Assembly (NCBI GenBank): GCA_020631735.1 | Contig: CM036170.1 | Location: 71,935,737 to 71,999,736, forward strand | Length of the DNA stretch: 64,000 nucleotides | From: Saccharum officinarum | Lineage: Eukaryota > Streptophyta > Magnoliopsida > Poales > Poaceae | Direction: 5' to 3' | Part shown: positions 34,204 through 45,021 of the stretch, piece after piece | Layout: each line of letters begins with the position of its first letter | How positions within the stretch are numbered: position 1 is the first letter of the stretch | Made by a program: the position numbers and the translations under genes | Notes under the pieces: model-generated | Told to the model about the DNA's origin: nothing | Databases searched by the model: none | What the model saw: the letters and a program-made list of their open reading frames with translations, nothing else

Positions 34204-36000
34204 TCTTTGGGTTCTATTACTGCGCCTTCAATGTCTAGCTGCAAGCCTGCAAGTACAAGAACAGATCAAAGGTGTGCCAGAATGTCTCCACTAAAAAAAG
34301 GCTGTACCCAAATATTTGACCAGCAGAATCTAATATTTGCAACAGCAACCAAAACATGATGGAAAACACGAAAAAAATCGGAAGTAATAAACCAGGGATC
34401 AAAAGTTCTACTTAGTGTTCTTGTACTCCCTCAGGAGTAAAAATTCTAAAAAAAGAAAGTGATAATACCAGTACCAGAGAATATGCGAAATGAAGAGGAG
34501 TTCTACGGTTCTACCACAAATCGGCAACAGGAACAGCTTCCCAGTTCCCACTGCTCAAATGCCGTACAGACAAAAAAAATCCCGTCTTCACCACGAATTA
34601 CTACACACCAAAGATTGGACTGAATCGAGCAAAAAAAACCACGAATTAGGTGGAATTGAGCCTACAGGTAAGCTGTGTGGCGTGTTCTTCGCGAACCAGC
34701 GCACAATTCTTCCCTATAACTGGCAACTTCTTCACAGAAGAAGAAAGGCACGTTTTGGCACACAAACCAAGCTTCGTGTGGCGTCTTCTATCCTTCGGCA
34801 CTCGATCAAGCGTTCAGCCGGGAAGTACTCACCGGAAGGCGGAGACCGAAACACAAACGGGAAGACTGACCCTCGAACACCTGTGCCTCAGGCACCCGCC
34901 GCGCCCCCTTCTTCCACAATCGCTGCGCAAAACCAGAAAACCCCAAAACAAAACCTCAGGCAAAGCCAACCAAGAGGAATCGAACACCGGTGCGCGCAAA
35001 ACCCCAAAAGATCCTTAATTTACCGCGAGAAAGGCAAGCTTTCACGTCGAAGCAAGTTAAGCAACCACCGAAAGCCCTGAGCCCCTCACCTTCCTCACCG
35101 CACTGAAGACGCCAACGACCTAACTCTGGTCGCCCTCGGAAGCCACCGCCCACCGCACGGACATCTATCACCGTCTCCTCCTCTACGGCGGCTTATAGTC
35201 AGATCAAACACGCGACCAACGCATTCAGGACGAAGAAAAAAATATAAACCGGGGGCGAAAAGGAAAGTAGAAGGCGAGGATGGGAAGTGGAAGGGCAAGC
35301 AGCCCAACCTTTTTTCTCTCGCTTTCCTCGCCAGTCCAAAGGCGCCCCCTTTTATCAGCTAGCCCAGCCGCGCACGCAGAATCGATTCGCCCACCCCACC
35401 GCCCGGACGGCGACCCCGTCCCGCCCTGTTCACCCCCGCCTGGGCGCGTGGCCCCGCTTTGCCCTTCAGCCGCGGACCACGGCGGCGAGGGAGGCGGGCA
35501 GCCGGAGGTGGGGTGCGGCGGGGAGCGGGGCCCGCCGGCGACGACGAGCCGTTCCCTTCCGCTTCCGCTCCCGATCTCCTCCCTCGTGACGGTCACGCTC
35601 CCGGTGCCAGCCGAAAGGCGCTGTCCCTGTGCATCTCTTATATTGGCAGCGGGGCGGCCCCGCCGAGGGGAGCATGACAGCTGGGCCCCACGCGGCCGCG
35701 GACCCGTCGCGGCAGAAGACGCTAGCCAGTTGCGACGACTGGTAGTACGAGCCGGAGACGTTGGCTTTGGCTTATGGCCTGCCGCCTGCGGGCGCTGCAG
35801 GCCTGCAGCCTGTAGCTGCAGCCCCGCGCCTCCGCTCCCGCAGCAGGCCAACCGGCTGGTGGCCCACATGTCATGGACGGACGCGGATCTTTCTTTCTTC
35901 GCGCCGATTGCCCGGCACCGTGTAGTGGGCAACCGATAGCAGGTACGGAAGTAGGAGTAGTAGCACCCAGTGCCCCACCGGTACTAACTGCAAGGCCCAC
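34204..36000 (-). promoter_or_regulatory. 5' leader, leader intron and GC-rich promoter region of the IQD gene
   Basis: A CTTGCAG acceptor at 34247-34253 suggests a 5'UTR intron that reaches up to a donor near 35.02-35.09 kb. Around 35.25 kb the minus strand has a TATA-like TTTATATTT. Above it, 35.28-35.95 kb is strongly GC-rich with many CpG. The long open frames there (up to 235 codons on either strand) show no domain and are best read as composition artefacts. Leader boundaries are estimates. Confidence 0.45.
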
Positions 36001-36383
36001 ATGTCATTGACGCTGTTAGCTTCAGTTAGAGGGGCCCACCCGCACCGTTCCAACTTGATCCCGTTAAATGTCCGTGTTAAATGGGGGCATTTACGCCTCG
36101 GTGACTCCGTCATTAAACGTTCCAAGATAGGAAAAGGCCTGGAAAGGCTTCGCTCGGCCGTTTTTTACAGCTTTTATTATCAGTTGACGATGCAGTAACC
36201 AGTGAAACGCTGTTGGCCTTTTGTATACAGACTACAGTACTATCTTTTGCAGTTTTTTTGCCTGCCTGCCAGCCATTCTTTACTCCCATAGGCAGATAGG
36301 CCCATGCTTTGGAGAGTGGAGACGAGAGCAAAGGCCAAAGGGCAAGGCGATGGAACGGGTGGCAATGGCACATCATACTCCAT

Positions 36384-36628
36384 GGCCTTGTTTAGATGGC
36401 AAACTTTGGAGGCAAAGTTTGCATAGTAAGTGTCCCGTCACACTGTAACAATTTTGTTTTTATTTGGTAATAATTATCCAAATATTGATTAATTAGACTT
36501 AAAATGTTCGTCTCGCAAAGTACAACAAAACTGTGTAATTAGTTTTTGATTTCATCTATATTTAGTACTCCATATATGTGCCGACATTTTGATGTGACGG
36601 GGAATAGGAATTCTGCATAAACAAGGCC
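36384..36628. mobile_element. MITE, GGCCTTGTTTAG family
   Basis: 245 bp with ends GGCCTTGTTTA and TAAACAAGGCC (perfect 11-bp TIR), flanked by CAT (36381-36383) and CAT (36629-36631). The interior has motifs shared by related copies (ATTCGTCTCGCAAAGTAC-like, AATTAGTTTTTGATTTCATC, TTTAGTACTCCATATATG). Non-coding. Related sequence recurs at 46.8-47.9 kb and at the right end of the window. Confidence 0.85.
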
Positions 36629-36631
36629 CAT

Positions 36632-38589
36632 ATGATTAGAATAGCGTTGGTGTCAGTGCAGCGGAGAGTCTGCGACCTGCGAGATGAGATCCGTTTGCTT
36701 GTGTGGTTTTTTTTTATTAAACTACGCGCGCCAGCCCCTCGCGTCGCGGTGTCCTCTGTCCTGGATGCCGGATCTTGCCAACTAGGTGGACGCCACGGGC
36801 CAGTGGCCACGGTCATCGTTGTTGCCCTTGGTTCTGGGTGGTCTCGCACGTGCCCTATGCCAGATTGAGTAGTCGCCCAGCCACCTTTACCCCGACGGCT
36901 GCGGACACCTTTTCGCCATTGTACGGGGGAGGCGGGGGAGGGCAGCAGAGCATGGGAACTGTGGGAACGGCTAGGTCGATCAATACTGTATTGGGGACGG
37001 TGTTAGTTCAACCCGCTGCAACAAGGCCAGTAATGAGCCGTAACCGTAAGGTTGATCTTAAATAGAAACGGATCCATGCAGTTAGGATCTAATGACCCAA
37101 CCAAGGTTGGCTCCGTAGCTCCTGACCACGCAGGTACACAAGTCTGCTATCCCAAGTATATGTATACGTCTCTACATGTAATGTAATCAGAGATGTAACA
37201 TAGTTATTCCCGAACTAACAAATAGACTTACTTTTTTTTGTGGGTTATAGATAAGCTATGAATAAAATTACATATTTGTGGGTTTGTAGGCAAACCGACC
37301 TTGCATCCCTACCACCACTACAGGTCCGTAAACCCTATTGCAAGATAAGATAAGACTGTGCGGACATGCTACAAGACGGCGGTGGGCACATCATCTCTAT
37401 CCATCAAGGCGAGTCCTGAAGTCGCCACATCCACCACTTCATCTGCGGTCGTCTCCATATCTAACCTCCCTTATGGTTGGGCTATAGACTATTGCTCAAC
37501 CTGCAATGTAGCCAAACCTATAGCCAACATGTAACATGGCCTCTAAGAATTGCACCGCCACCCTACTTGCGACAGCGGCGATCCTCCCTTAGATAGGCTA
37601 GAAGGCCGAACCTTTGAGCTTCTATTTGTGGGGGTTTAGTGTGTTCCTGCGGTGTATGTCGTACCGCACAATTTTACCCTTTGGTCGGGAATTTTTGCTC
37701 ATATTTGAGAGGAGAGGGGGTGATTGGTGTTGATTTGGTGAGCAAACCTTGTTATTGGAGTGGCGAGAAAAAGTTCATTGGGATCCTAGTCTTTTACAAA
37801 TTGAGTAGAAAACAGGGAGTGCTTGCTCTTAGATTTTTCATTTAGGGAACTAGAAGCATATCCCCCATGTTATTGCAAGGCTTTCTTAAAAATAAAATTG
37901 TTACATGTATGAGTTGGATCTACATATTCTTGCATCGATTCTTAACAAAATTGGCATGACAATGAAAGAATTCAATAATAAAAAAACAAAAATAGATAAA
38001 TTATAAGACGATAGAACAACAAAACAAATAATAATATATATGCACACCATGTATATTTACTATATATTGAAAATAGCAATTGCACTTAGTGGAGATGGTG
38101 TTGATTGCTTGCATTAATAGGTTGCAAGTTAGTGAACTGACATATGGCATTAGTGAAACGGTGTGGATAATTAGTAAAAAATGATGTGAATGACTTGCAT
38201 ATTAAGATAGAACTTGTAGTGGTGTTTGAAAAAAATATAAGATATATAGATATAGATATAGATATAGATATAGATTGTGCAGAAATCTAGTGGAGTTTCA
38301 CCACCAAACTTCTCAAGCTACAGTACATTTTGTTTTCTCAGTATACGAACTTCAATCAAAGCAATTTATCTCACATACAAAGGGTTTTGTCTTTTTTGGT
38401 ATAAAATAGCTGGTTGAAACTTGGAACAGCCAGATTGTTGTTCAAAATCAAGAAAAAAAATCGAATGCATGTTCGTAGGTTGAAACACAAACAAACTGAG
38501 CTTTGGCTATGGCAGATTTAGAGCCAGTGCTGCTTTAACCATTAATGTGCTCCACTGTATTGACCCGTCATCTGAAAAATGAAAGTTAA
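36632..38589. other. Intergenic spacer
   Basis: No supported gene. A short GATATA-type microsatellite lies at 38244-38276. The remaining short open frames are not credible. Confidence 0.5.
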
Positions 38590-38883
38590 GGGTGTGTTTA
38601 GCCCCCCATTTCACTCAAAAATTATTAGGTTTTGGTCCATTATTTTGTAAAATGGAACTAAACACCATACAATTTTTTTTGGCAAAAACGTATCAATTCT
38701 CCATTTTGGATTTTGGCCTCAAGAGACCAAAAAAGCCAAAAAAAACCCTCACCCACCCCATGAAAAATTTGGTATTTTGGATGAAACTAAACATACACAT
38801 GAAAATTTTGGCATCTTGCATTTCATCGTTCCAAAGTGGTTGGCATTTTGCATTTTGCATTCCATGGGAAACTAAACACAACC
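38590..38883. mobile_element. Tourist-like (PIF/Harbinger) MITE
   Basis: Ends GGGTGTGTTTAG and CTAAACACAACC are imperfect inverted repeats. They are flanked by TAA on both sides (38587-38589 and 38884-38886), the target duplication of PIF/Harbinger elements. 294 bp, non-coding, rich in AAATGG/CCATTT motifs. Confidence 0.7.
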
Positions 38884-39256
38884 TAATTTGTACTATTTTG
38901 TTAGTACCTAGAGGTACTATAATCAGTATATAGCTAATGTAAACAGCCGAACTAAATTATTCTTATCGTTATGTCGTAAACATGCTTCACTCTATTGATC
39001 CGTCCATCTGATAGCTCTTTGATATCCAAGCTTCTAGCCTGCTGCTGCAGCAACTAAATCACCCTTGCTGAGCTTAGAACTGCAGAATTGTTGAGCTCAA
39101 CTTGGGCCATGACCATGAGGATGGCATTGGTTGTGTACTTATATGGATCAGTTCTATAAAATTATAAGCTCATGGATTTCATGAGTATAGTAATCACGCC
39201 CAATTAGCTGTTCAGTATATGATTAGTATAAAGTGACAGATACATTGACTGACCCA

Positions 39257-39442
39257 TGTTGTGTACATATATGACTAATAAAAGCAGAGTGACAATATTT
39301 CGGATAGGCACATAATATCCATTAGGATTTTAGCTAGTAATTTAAAACACATGCTGTGTACATATATGAATAACAAAGCAGAGTGACAATATTTTGGATC
39401 GGCACATAATATCCATTAGGATTTTAGCTAGTAATTTAAATC
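39257..39442. repeat. Tandem duplication, unit about 95 bp
   Basis: Two adjacent copies (about 39257-39351 and 39352-39442) share the order TGTGTACATATATGA, AGCAGAGTGACAATATT, GGCACATAATATCCATTAG and TTTTAGCTAGTAATTTAAA, with a few substitutions and small gaps. Non-coding. Confidence 0.8.
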
Positions 39443-39916
39443 AACTCGTGGTCCTAGCTGATCAGCTGACCCATTTCCCTCCTAGCCACAGCCCACGGGT
39501 CGCAGGCCCGGGCCGGCCTCTGATGCTGCCACACCCAACGACCTTGCAGCCTTTGCAGGAGAACACAGGAGCGGAAGCGCGGCATGAAATACGTCGTCAT
39601 GCGCGCCCGGGCAACGTCCTGCGTCTTTCAATCCGTGTGGATCGAGGCGCCCCGTCAGCAAACAGTTTGTAGTGGCGCGCCATTTCTGATGGCGGAACGT
39701 GGTCTCACACGAAATCCATGCTCTGGTGCCCCTACGCCCGCTACCCAGCCATCTCTGATCAGTGAACGAGCTACTTTTTCCTGGAGAGGTTGGAAGTTGG
39801 ATGCTGGTGTTGTTGGCGCACATGCTGCTGTCCTAGGGACCGCTGATCTGAATTGTTAACAGTACCACAAAGAAGGTTTGATTAGAATTGGAAAACTGTG
39901 ATAATTGCCCCAGGAA

Positions 39917-40900
39917 CAGCGGCGGGCCCAGGATTTGAGGGCTGTGTATTCAAAACATATATAGAAGTACTAATTTTTTTTGACAACCAAATGGTTAATA
40001 TTCAGCATGTATAATGCCATATAGTTAAATATAGGAAATATATTACACGTAATTGAACACAAGTTCATATATTTAAGAATTTGAGCGTAAATCGAAATTG
40101 TTCAACATAAAAAGGTACCTCAGCTTATGACTGCTTCTTCTTTGCAGCAGCCCGTTACAGGAAACTCCTCATATGTGTGGTATTACTCTTTTTTCTCTTT
40201 ATATGAGACCTAAAATTAAATCAAGAGACTGACTAAGTAATTTGGGGACAAATTTCTATCCTTAACAAGTAACAAATTGAACAGGAATTTGAGATTTGGG
40301 AAGACTGAATTCAACTTACAGGCAGTTCAGTAGTTCACTGCTTCTGTACCAGCAGACGGCAGCCCGCCCCTGGCCCCTGCCCTGCCTGTGCCAGCGCATC
40401 GCTGGCCGCTGCGGCCCTGCCTGCGCCGCTGGCCCGCTGCGGTGGCACCCCCGCCTGCCTGCGGCGTTGCGCGCTGCGCCTAGCGCCGGGCCGACGTCGT
40501 GGCCCGTGCGGCCGGCCGGCCATGCCTCCAGTCCGTCGCCGCTGCCCACCGCCCGCCGCCGGCCGCTCGCCAGTCGCAATTAGGGTTCAAGGAATCGGGG
40601 GAAAGAGGAGGAGCCAGCGACTGAGTGAGCCTCCTGCGTGCAAGACCGAGACAGGGGAAAGAGGAGGACCTCGATTTTGGGCCTACGCAGTGAAAATGGG
40701 CCACTCAGCCTCGTTGGGCCATCGGTGGGAGAGAAAAAGAGTGAGAATTTGGCCTATTTGCCTGTACAACTACTCAGATTGTTGTATTTTTGTTTTTTTC
40801 CATATACAGACTTGTATATGCACTATATGTACAAAAATTTTTGCCAAAAAAATTTAGGTATTCAACTGAATACCATTGAATCATTGTGGGCCCGCCATTG
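39917..40900. mobile_element. hAT-type non-autonomous element with GC-rich cargo
   Basis: Ends CAGCGGCGGGCCCA and TGGGCCCGCCATTG give a 12/14 inverted repeat of the CAnnGGCGG type common in grass hAT elements. The 8-bp duplication CCCAGGAA lies at 39909-39916 and 40901-40908. Flanks are AT-rich, but 40310-40640 is highly GC-rich. That part has open frames of 75-110 codons without recognisable domains, which suggests cargo of host origin. No transposase is present. Confidence 0.85.
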
Positions 40901-41151
40901 CCCAGGAATGGTACATTTTGCCTCCTCCGGAAGATCAGATCCTAACTTGGAACTAATATGGAGGAAAGAAAAGTTCCGATGAGTTTGAGGAATAAATGGA
41001 TGTGATCTCACGTTGAACGAGTTCCGATGAGTTTTGAGACTTTTGAGTAACAGATACTAGTAGCATTTCACCCCGCGTGTTTCGGATAACGCGTCATAAG
41101 AATAGTATGGAGGAAGAATAGTAGAAATGTTCTAAAGACGCAACAAGCTTA

Positions 41152-41591
41152 TGCTATCTGCACTCATGGACCTCTATATTCATCCTCTATACGTCCTAGT
41201 CAGCAAGATTCTCTCCTCTATACTCAATTCTCCCGCACCCATTCATCCTCTATATCATCCTCTATCCACTCTATCCACTATGGGACCCACTTGTCACTTT
41301 ATCTAAATATATCCATGTGTGATCTAGTTTTGAAGGATTTATTGAGACGAATTTAATGGTGCAATCGAAATTTAATTTAGATTTTTGGTTTGTGAGTTAT
41401 AGCATTTTTTTCTTTGTTTAGCTAGTGGGGCCCGCCACTGCCCACTATAGAGTAAACACTGTACTACTCTAAATATAGAGTAAGAGAAATGATATAGTAT
41501 CGTTTTAGAGTACCCAGTGCAGCAGTTTTTACTCTATATTCATACTCTAAAACTTTAGAGTATCGTTTAGAGTATGCCACTGCGGGCAGTC
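41152..41591. mobile_element. PIF/Harbinger-like MITE related to 30793-31553
   Basis: Flanked by TTA (41149-41151 and 41592-41594). Terminal sequences TGCTATCTGCACT and ACTGCGGGCAGTC are degenerate inverted repeats of the GGCTATCCGCACT type. Both arms are rich in TACTCTAA/TTAGAGTA and CTCTATA motifs. 440 bp, non-coding. It lacks the GC-rich centre of its relative. Confidence 0.7.
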
Positions 41592-41594
41592 TTA

Positions 41595-42660
41595 TGATGT
41601 AGTACAATAATATTTGTTTCTAGCTTGAAATTCCCATCCCTTCAGCTGTCGTATCTTTGCAATCGTTAGAATAGCAAGACGTCAAATATTTGTTTAGTAT
41701 GCTTGAGAAAATACTGTATTACCTATCATTTTCTTCTAGCAAAATACTATTATGAGGAATATATCAATCCCTAAACACAAAATGGCCCAGCACTCTCATA
41801 CCTCACGTCAAGTTATATCTTGCTTGGCCAACACATAGTTCTTATCGTCGTGCCAAACCAGCCCGACAATCCTGCAACTAGATTCAAGCATGGGCCATGG
41901 CACATTGAGGCGGTGCCATGCTATGCTAGACTGATCCAGGACCTAGTCCTCATGACATGTTGCTAAAACGGGGTTTGTCTTGTCATCAACTATATTTTTT
42001 TACTCATTTTACATGTTCATGCACACAATTTGTACCAAATTAAACAGGAGGGGAATAGACACCAAAGGTCAAAGGAAGATATAAAAGCTAAAAACAAAGG
42101 AATTCTCTCCTTGAGACGTTTTGCCGTACCACAAGCTGTGCCGACATTCATGCCAGAATATAGCCCTTAGCGTTCATGGAGTGACGACATGACCAAATTT
42201 CACAGTGCCGTGTTTTGGACTATGTAAGAAAGGTCGTGCATTGGGTGGCCCAAAAATTGCACCGACTAATCGAAGAAATAGAGCACAATGTTCACTCAAT
42301 CCCTCAACCTAGGCAAATTGCAGACAAATCTACCATTCAACGTGATTCTTGGCAACATGCAAGGCGCTCAGAAACTATTTCATCTTGCTCCAACATGTCA
42401 CATGACTCGCATGTGCGGTGAATCGTGTTAACGATTTTATAAGGCAACCTTTGTCACTGGCCATAGCCCACACAGTCACACTGAAGAAAATCATCACCAC
42501 ATACCTCATACCATCACATCGCTTGTGATTCTGGAACAAAAACTCAACGTTTGAACTTTGAAGGCATAATAAAAGTAGCAATGCGGGGATGCATAGCTGT
42601 ATTAAAAAAACGACTCTAAAACAAGGGAACCACATACAGTAGCTCCGTCCCGGTGAACGT
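41595..42660. other. Intergenic spacer
   Basis: No gene or element boundary recognised. Confidence 0.5.
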
Positions 42661-42666
42661 TTCATG

Positions 42667-42724
42667 AGAGCAACTCGAGGAGAGTACTCAAATCATGATA
42701 TATATATAGCCAGATACAGAATTA

Positions 42725-42815
<91 letters not shown>

Positions 42816-43491
42816 TTTTGATGTGAGAGTTCCTAATTTTGAGTGTTTATTTTTTTCATCTACTCTACCAATTGCTCTCAAATCAGGATCTTCAAATGAC
42901 ACTGGGATGTGGGACCCACTCATTATTGGCGCAACATGTTTTCCTCTCCCCTTTTCGTTATTTTTTTCATCACTGAGAAATCCCTCTCGCACAAGCGTCG
43001 GGCAAGGCTTGAAGTCGAGGTTGGCCTGCTGCCGTTGGTTGGGCATGGGGGCATGGCCTGAGGTCAAGATTGTAGTAGTTAATGGATGGATAGAGGAGGG
43101 CAGGGTGGAGATGTTGGGGGAAGAAGACCGCGGGGGAAAGGGAGTGGGGTGGCACAAGGGTAGTGCTAGAGGATGGGGATGGCGCAGGAGAGAATGGAGG
43201 AGGGGCACGAGCATGGTGGCGTTGGAGGGTGTGGGGATTGTGTGGGATGGTGGTCGGGGCGAAGATGGACAAGTAGGGGTTGGTATATTGAGCACGGGGC
43301 AAAAAAACGATGGATACCATAAAAAGAGGGTTTGAAGGAAAGATTTTGGGATTGACGGAGTAGTAGTCTCATTTAAGAGCCATCTCATTTTTAGAGCTAT
43401 AATAAGTAGGGGGCTTGTTGAACCTTTTTTTTGGCTCCAACTTTAAAACATGAGTTTGAGAGGCCAAGCAAGTTTGTACTCGAGTTGCTCT
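42667..43491. mobile_element. TIR element of unknown superfamily containing a TA microsatellite
   Basis: A perfect 13-bp inverted repeat (AGAGCAACTCGAG at 42667-42679, CTCGAGTTGCTCT at 43479-43491) bounds 825 bp. No convincing target duplication flanks it, so the ends may not be exact. It contains the TA run at 42727-42814 and a GC-richer central part with spurious long open frames on both strands. Confidence 0.5.
42727..42814. repeat. Microsatellite (TA)44
   Basis: 88 bp of uninterrupted TA. It produces spurious YIYIYI frames on both strands. Confidence 0.97.
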
Positions 43492-43679
43492 AAGGAGATC
43501 ATATCATAGGAGGTGCCAACACTTCCGTCGGTGCTCTATATTATCCCGTAGTCGCTGACTTATGTGTCATTTTGGTGTCTGAAATTCTCAACTGCAACCA
43601 GTGTTATCCTGAACATTAAATGTAAACCATCGGTCACTCTTTGTTTATTGTTTAAACTATTTAGATAGTAAATTATTTA

Positions 43680-44969
43680 ATTGGTTATAATACCACTAAA
43701 ATATGGCCGCCCTGACGTGGGGCTTGTGCAGCCGCACGACCCTGGAGATGAACTCCACGGGCTCGCGTGGTCCGTCGGGGCCTGGACGGCAGGCAGCGGT
43801 GGAAGCGGACACCGAGGCTGGCGGCCGCGTGACGAGCACGGTGACCGTGAACAGCCGCCCTCCGTCTGCAGCTGCGACAGCACCTGCCCCCGCGCGTCCA
43901 CCCTGCTCGTAGTTGGTCAGCTCGTCCACGATCTCCCGGTACTTGAAGCGGGATGATGTTTGTCGTTGAAGTCGTGGTAGTAGTTGCCGCAGTTCCCGCC
44001 GTTGGAGTACACCACCGCAGGGATCTCGTGCCGCACCGTGCAGCCGAGGAGGTCCACCATGCAGCCGTAGTGCTCGACCTTGGGCTGGATGCCATACTCT
44101 TCCTCCATTGCCCTGAACAGCCTGCGTCGTTGGCCGAGGAGGTCCACCATGAAGCCGGAGTGGTTGCACGCATTGAGCACGCCGACGAAGGTGATGTCGG
44201 TCGGCCAGAGCCCCTGCGCCCGCAGCTGGCCGGACGCCTCCAGCGCCTCCCGGCTATCCCCGTGCATCACCATCACGTACCCGTTGATCATGGCGTTCCA
44301 CGCGACTATGTCCCTGTCGCCGCCGAGGTCACGGAACACGGCGATGGCGTCCTCCAGGCTCCCGCACTTGCAGTACGTACATGTCGATGAGCGCTGTGCC
44401 GACCCTGGCGTTGAGTCGGACCCGGCCGCTGCTGTTCGTCACGAATGAGTGGTGGAGCCACCTCCCGGACTCCGACGTGGCCAGCTGCGCGACCGAGGAG
44501 AGCACCAGCACCATAGACACCTCGTCCACCGCGGGCAGGGCCATCTTGGCGTAGCAGGTCAGCATCGCTGTCACGGACACCACGTGCGGGTCTGATCGTA
44601 TCCCGTCGAACAACGCGCGCCGCCACCGCGTCCCCGGCACACTCGTACATGCCCAGCAGCGCTGTGGCCACGTACGGTTCGCCGGAGTGCGGAGAGGGTG
44701 TGCGCGGTGGGGAGGATGTCGTGGCACAGCAGCATCTCGGAGACCTCCGACGTGCTCCCGCGGATGCGGATGGCAGCCTCCATCTCTTACACGTCCGAAC
44801 TCGGGTTCGCGAAGTCGCACCGCACGCAGGGCTCCGGAATGGACTCCACCAGCTTGAAGCCTCCGACATGCTCCCGCGTATGCAGATGCGTCAACCCGGT
44901 GAGCACGGTGGGCGTGTCCACGAACGGCCGCGAACGCCGCCGCGCGCGAGGGAGACGGAGGTATAACAT
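43680..44969 (-). pseudogene. Chimeric gene fragment: ELI1-like PPR joined to GT61 glycosyltransferase
   Basis: On the minus strand from about 44969 to 44045 the sequence matches a PLS-type pentatricopeptide repeat protein in several frames: HVATALLGMYECAGD, VSVTAMLTCYAKM, RVGTALIDMY, DIVAWNAMINGYV, PTDITFVGVLNACNHSG and PKVEHYGCMVDLLG, the order found in ELI1-type plastid RNA-editing factors. Frame changes and insertions break it; a copy of the MVDLLG codons is inserted near 44140. Without a break it continues at about 44040 as VRHEIPAVVYSNGGNCGNYYHDFND, a GT61 (xylan arabinosyl/xylosyltransferase) motif. After a deletion, KYREIVDELTNYE follows in another frame. The last 200 bp to about 43680 are GC-rich and unassigned. 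Two unrelated genes joined in one orientation suggest transposon capture, not a functional gene. Confidence 0.75.
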
Positions 44970-45021
44970 GTTCTATAGGAGCAGGGTGCTTTTTTGTAAA
45001 AAAAAATTATCGTAGTCAGCG

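Noticed and set aside
35225..35939. Open frames of about 220-235 codons on both strands at 35.2-35.9 kb
   Set aside because: Both strands are open because of GC content, with no domain. The position fits the promoter and leader of the IQD gene.
42664..43388. Open frames of about 220 codons on both strands
   Set aside because: They run through (TA)44 as poly-YI and through a low-complexity GC-rich part.
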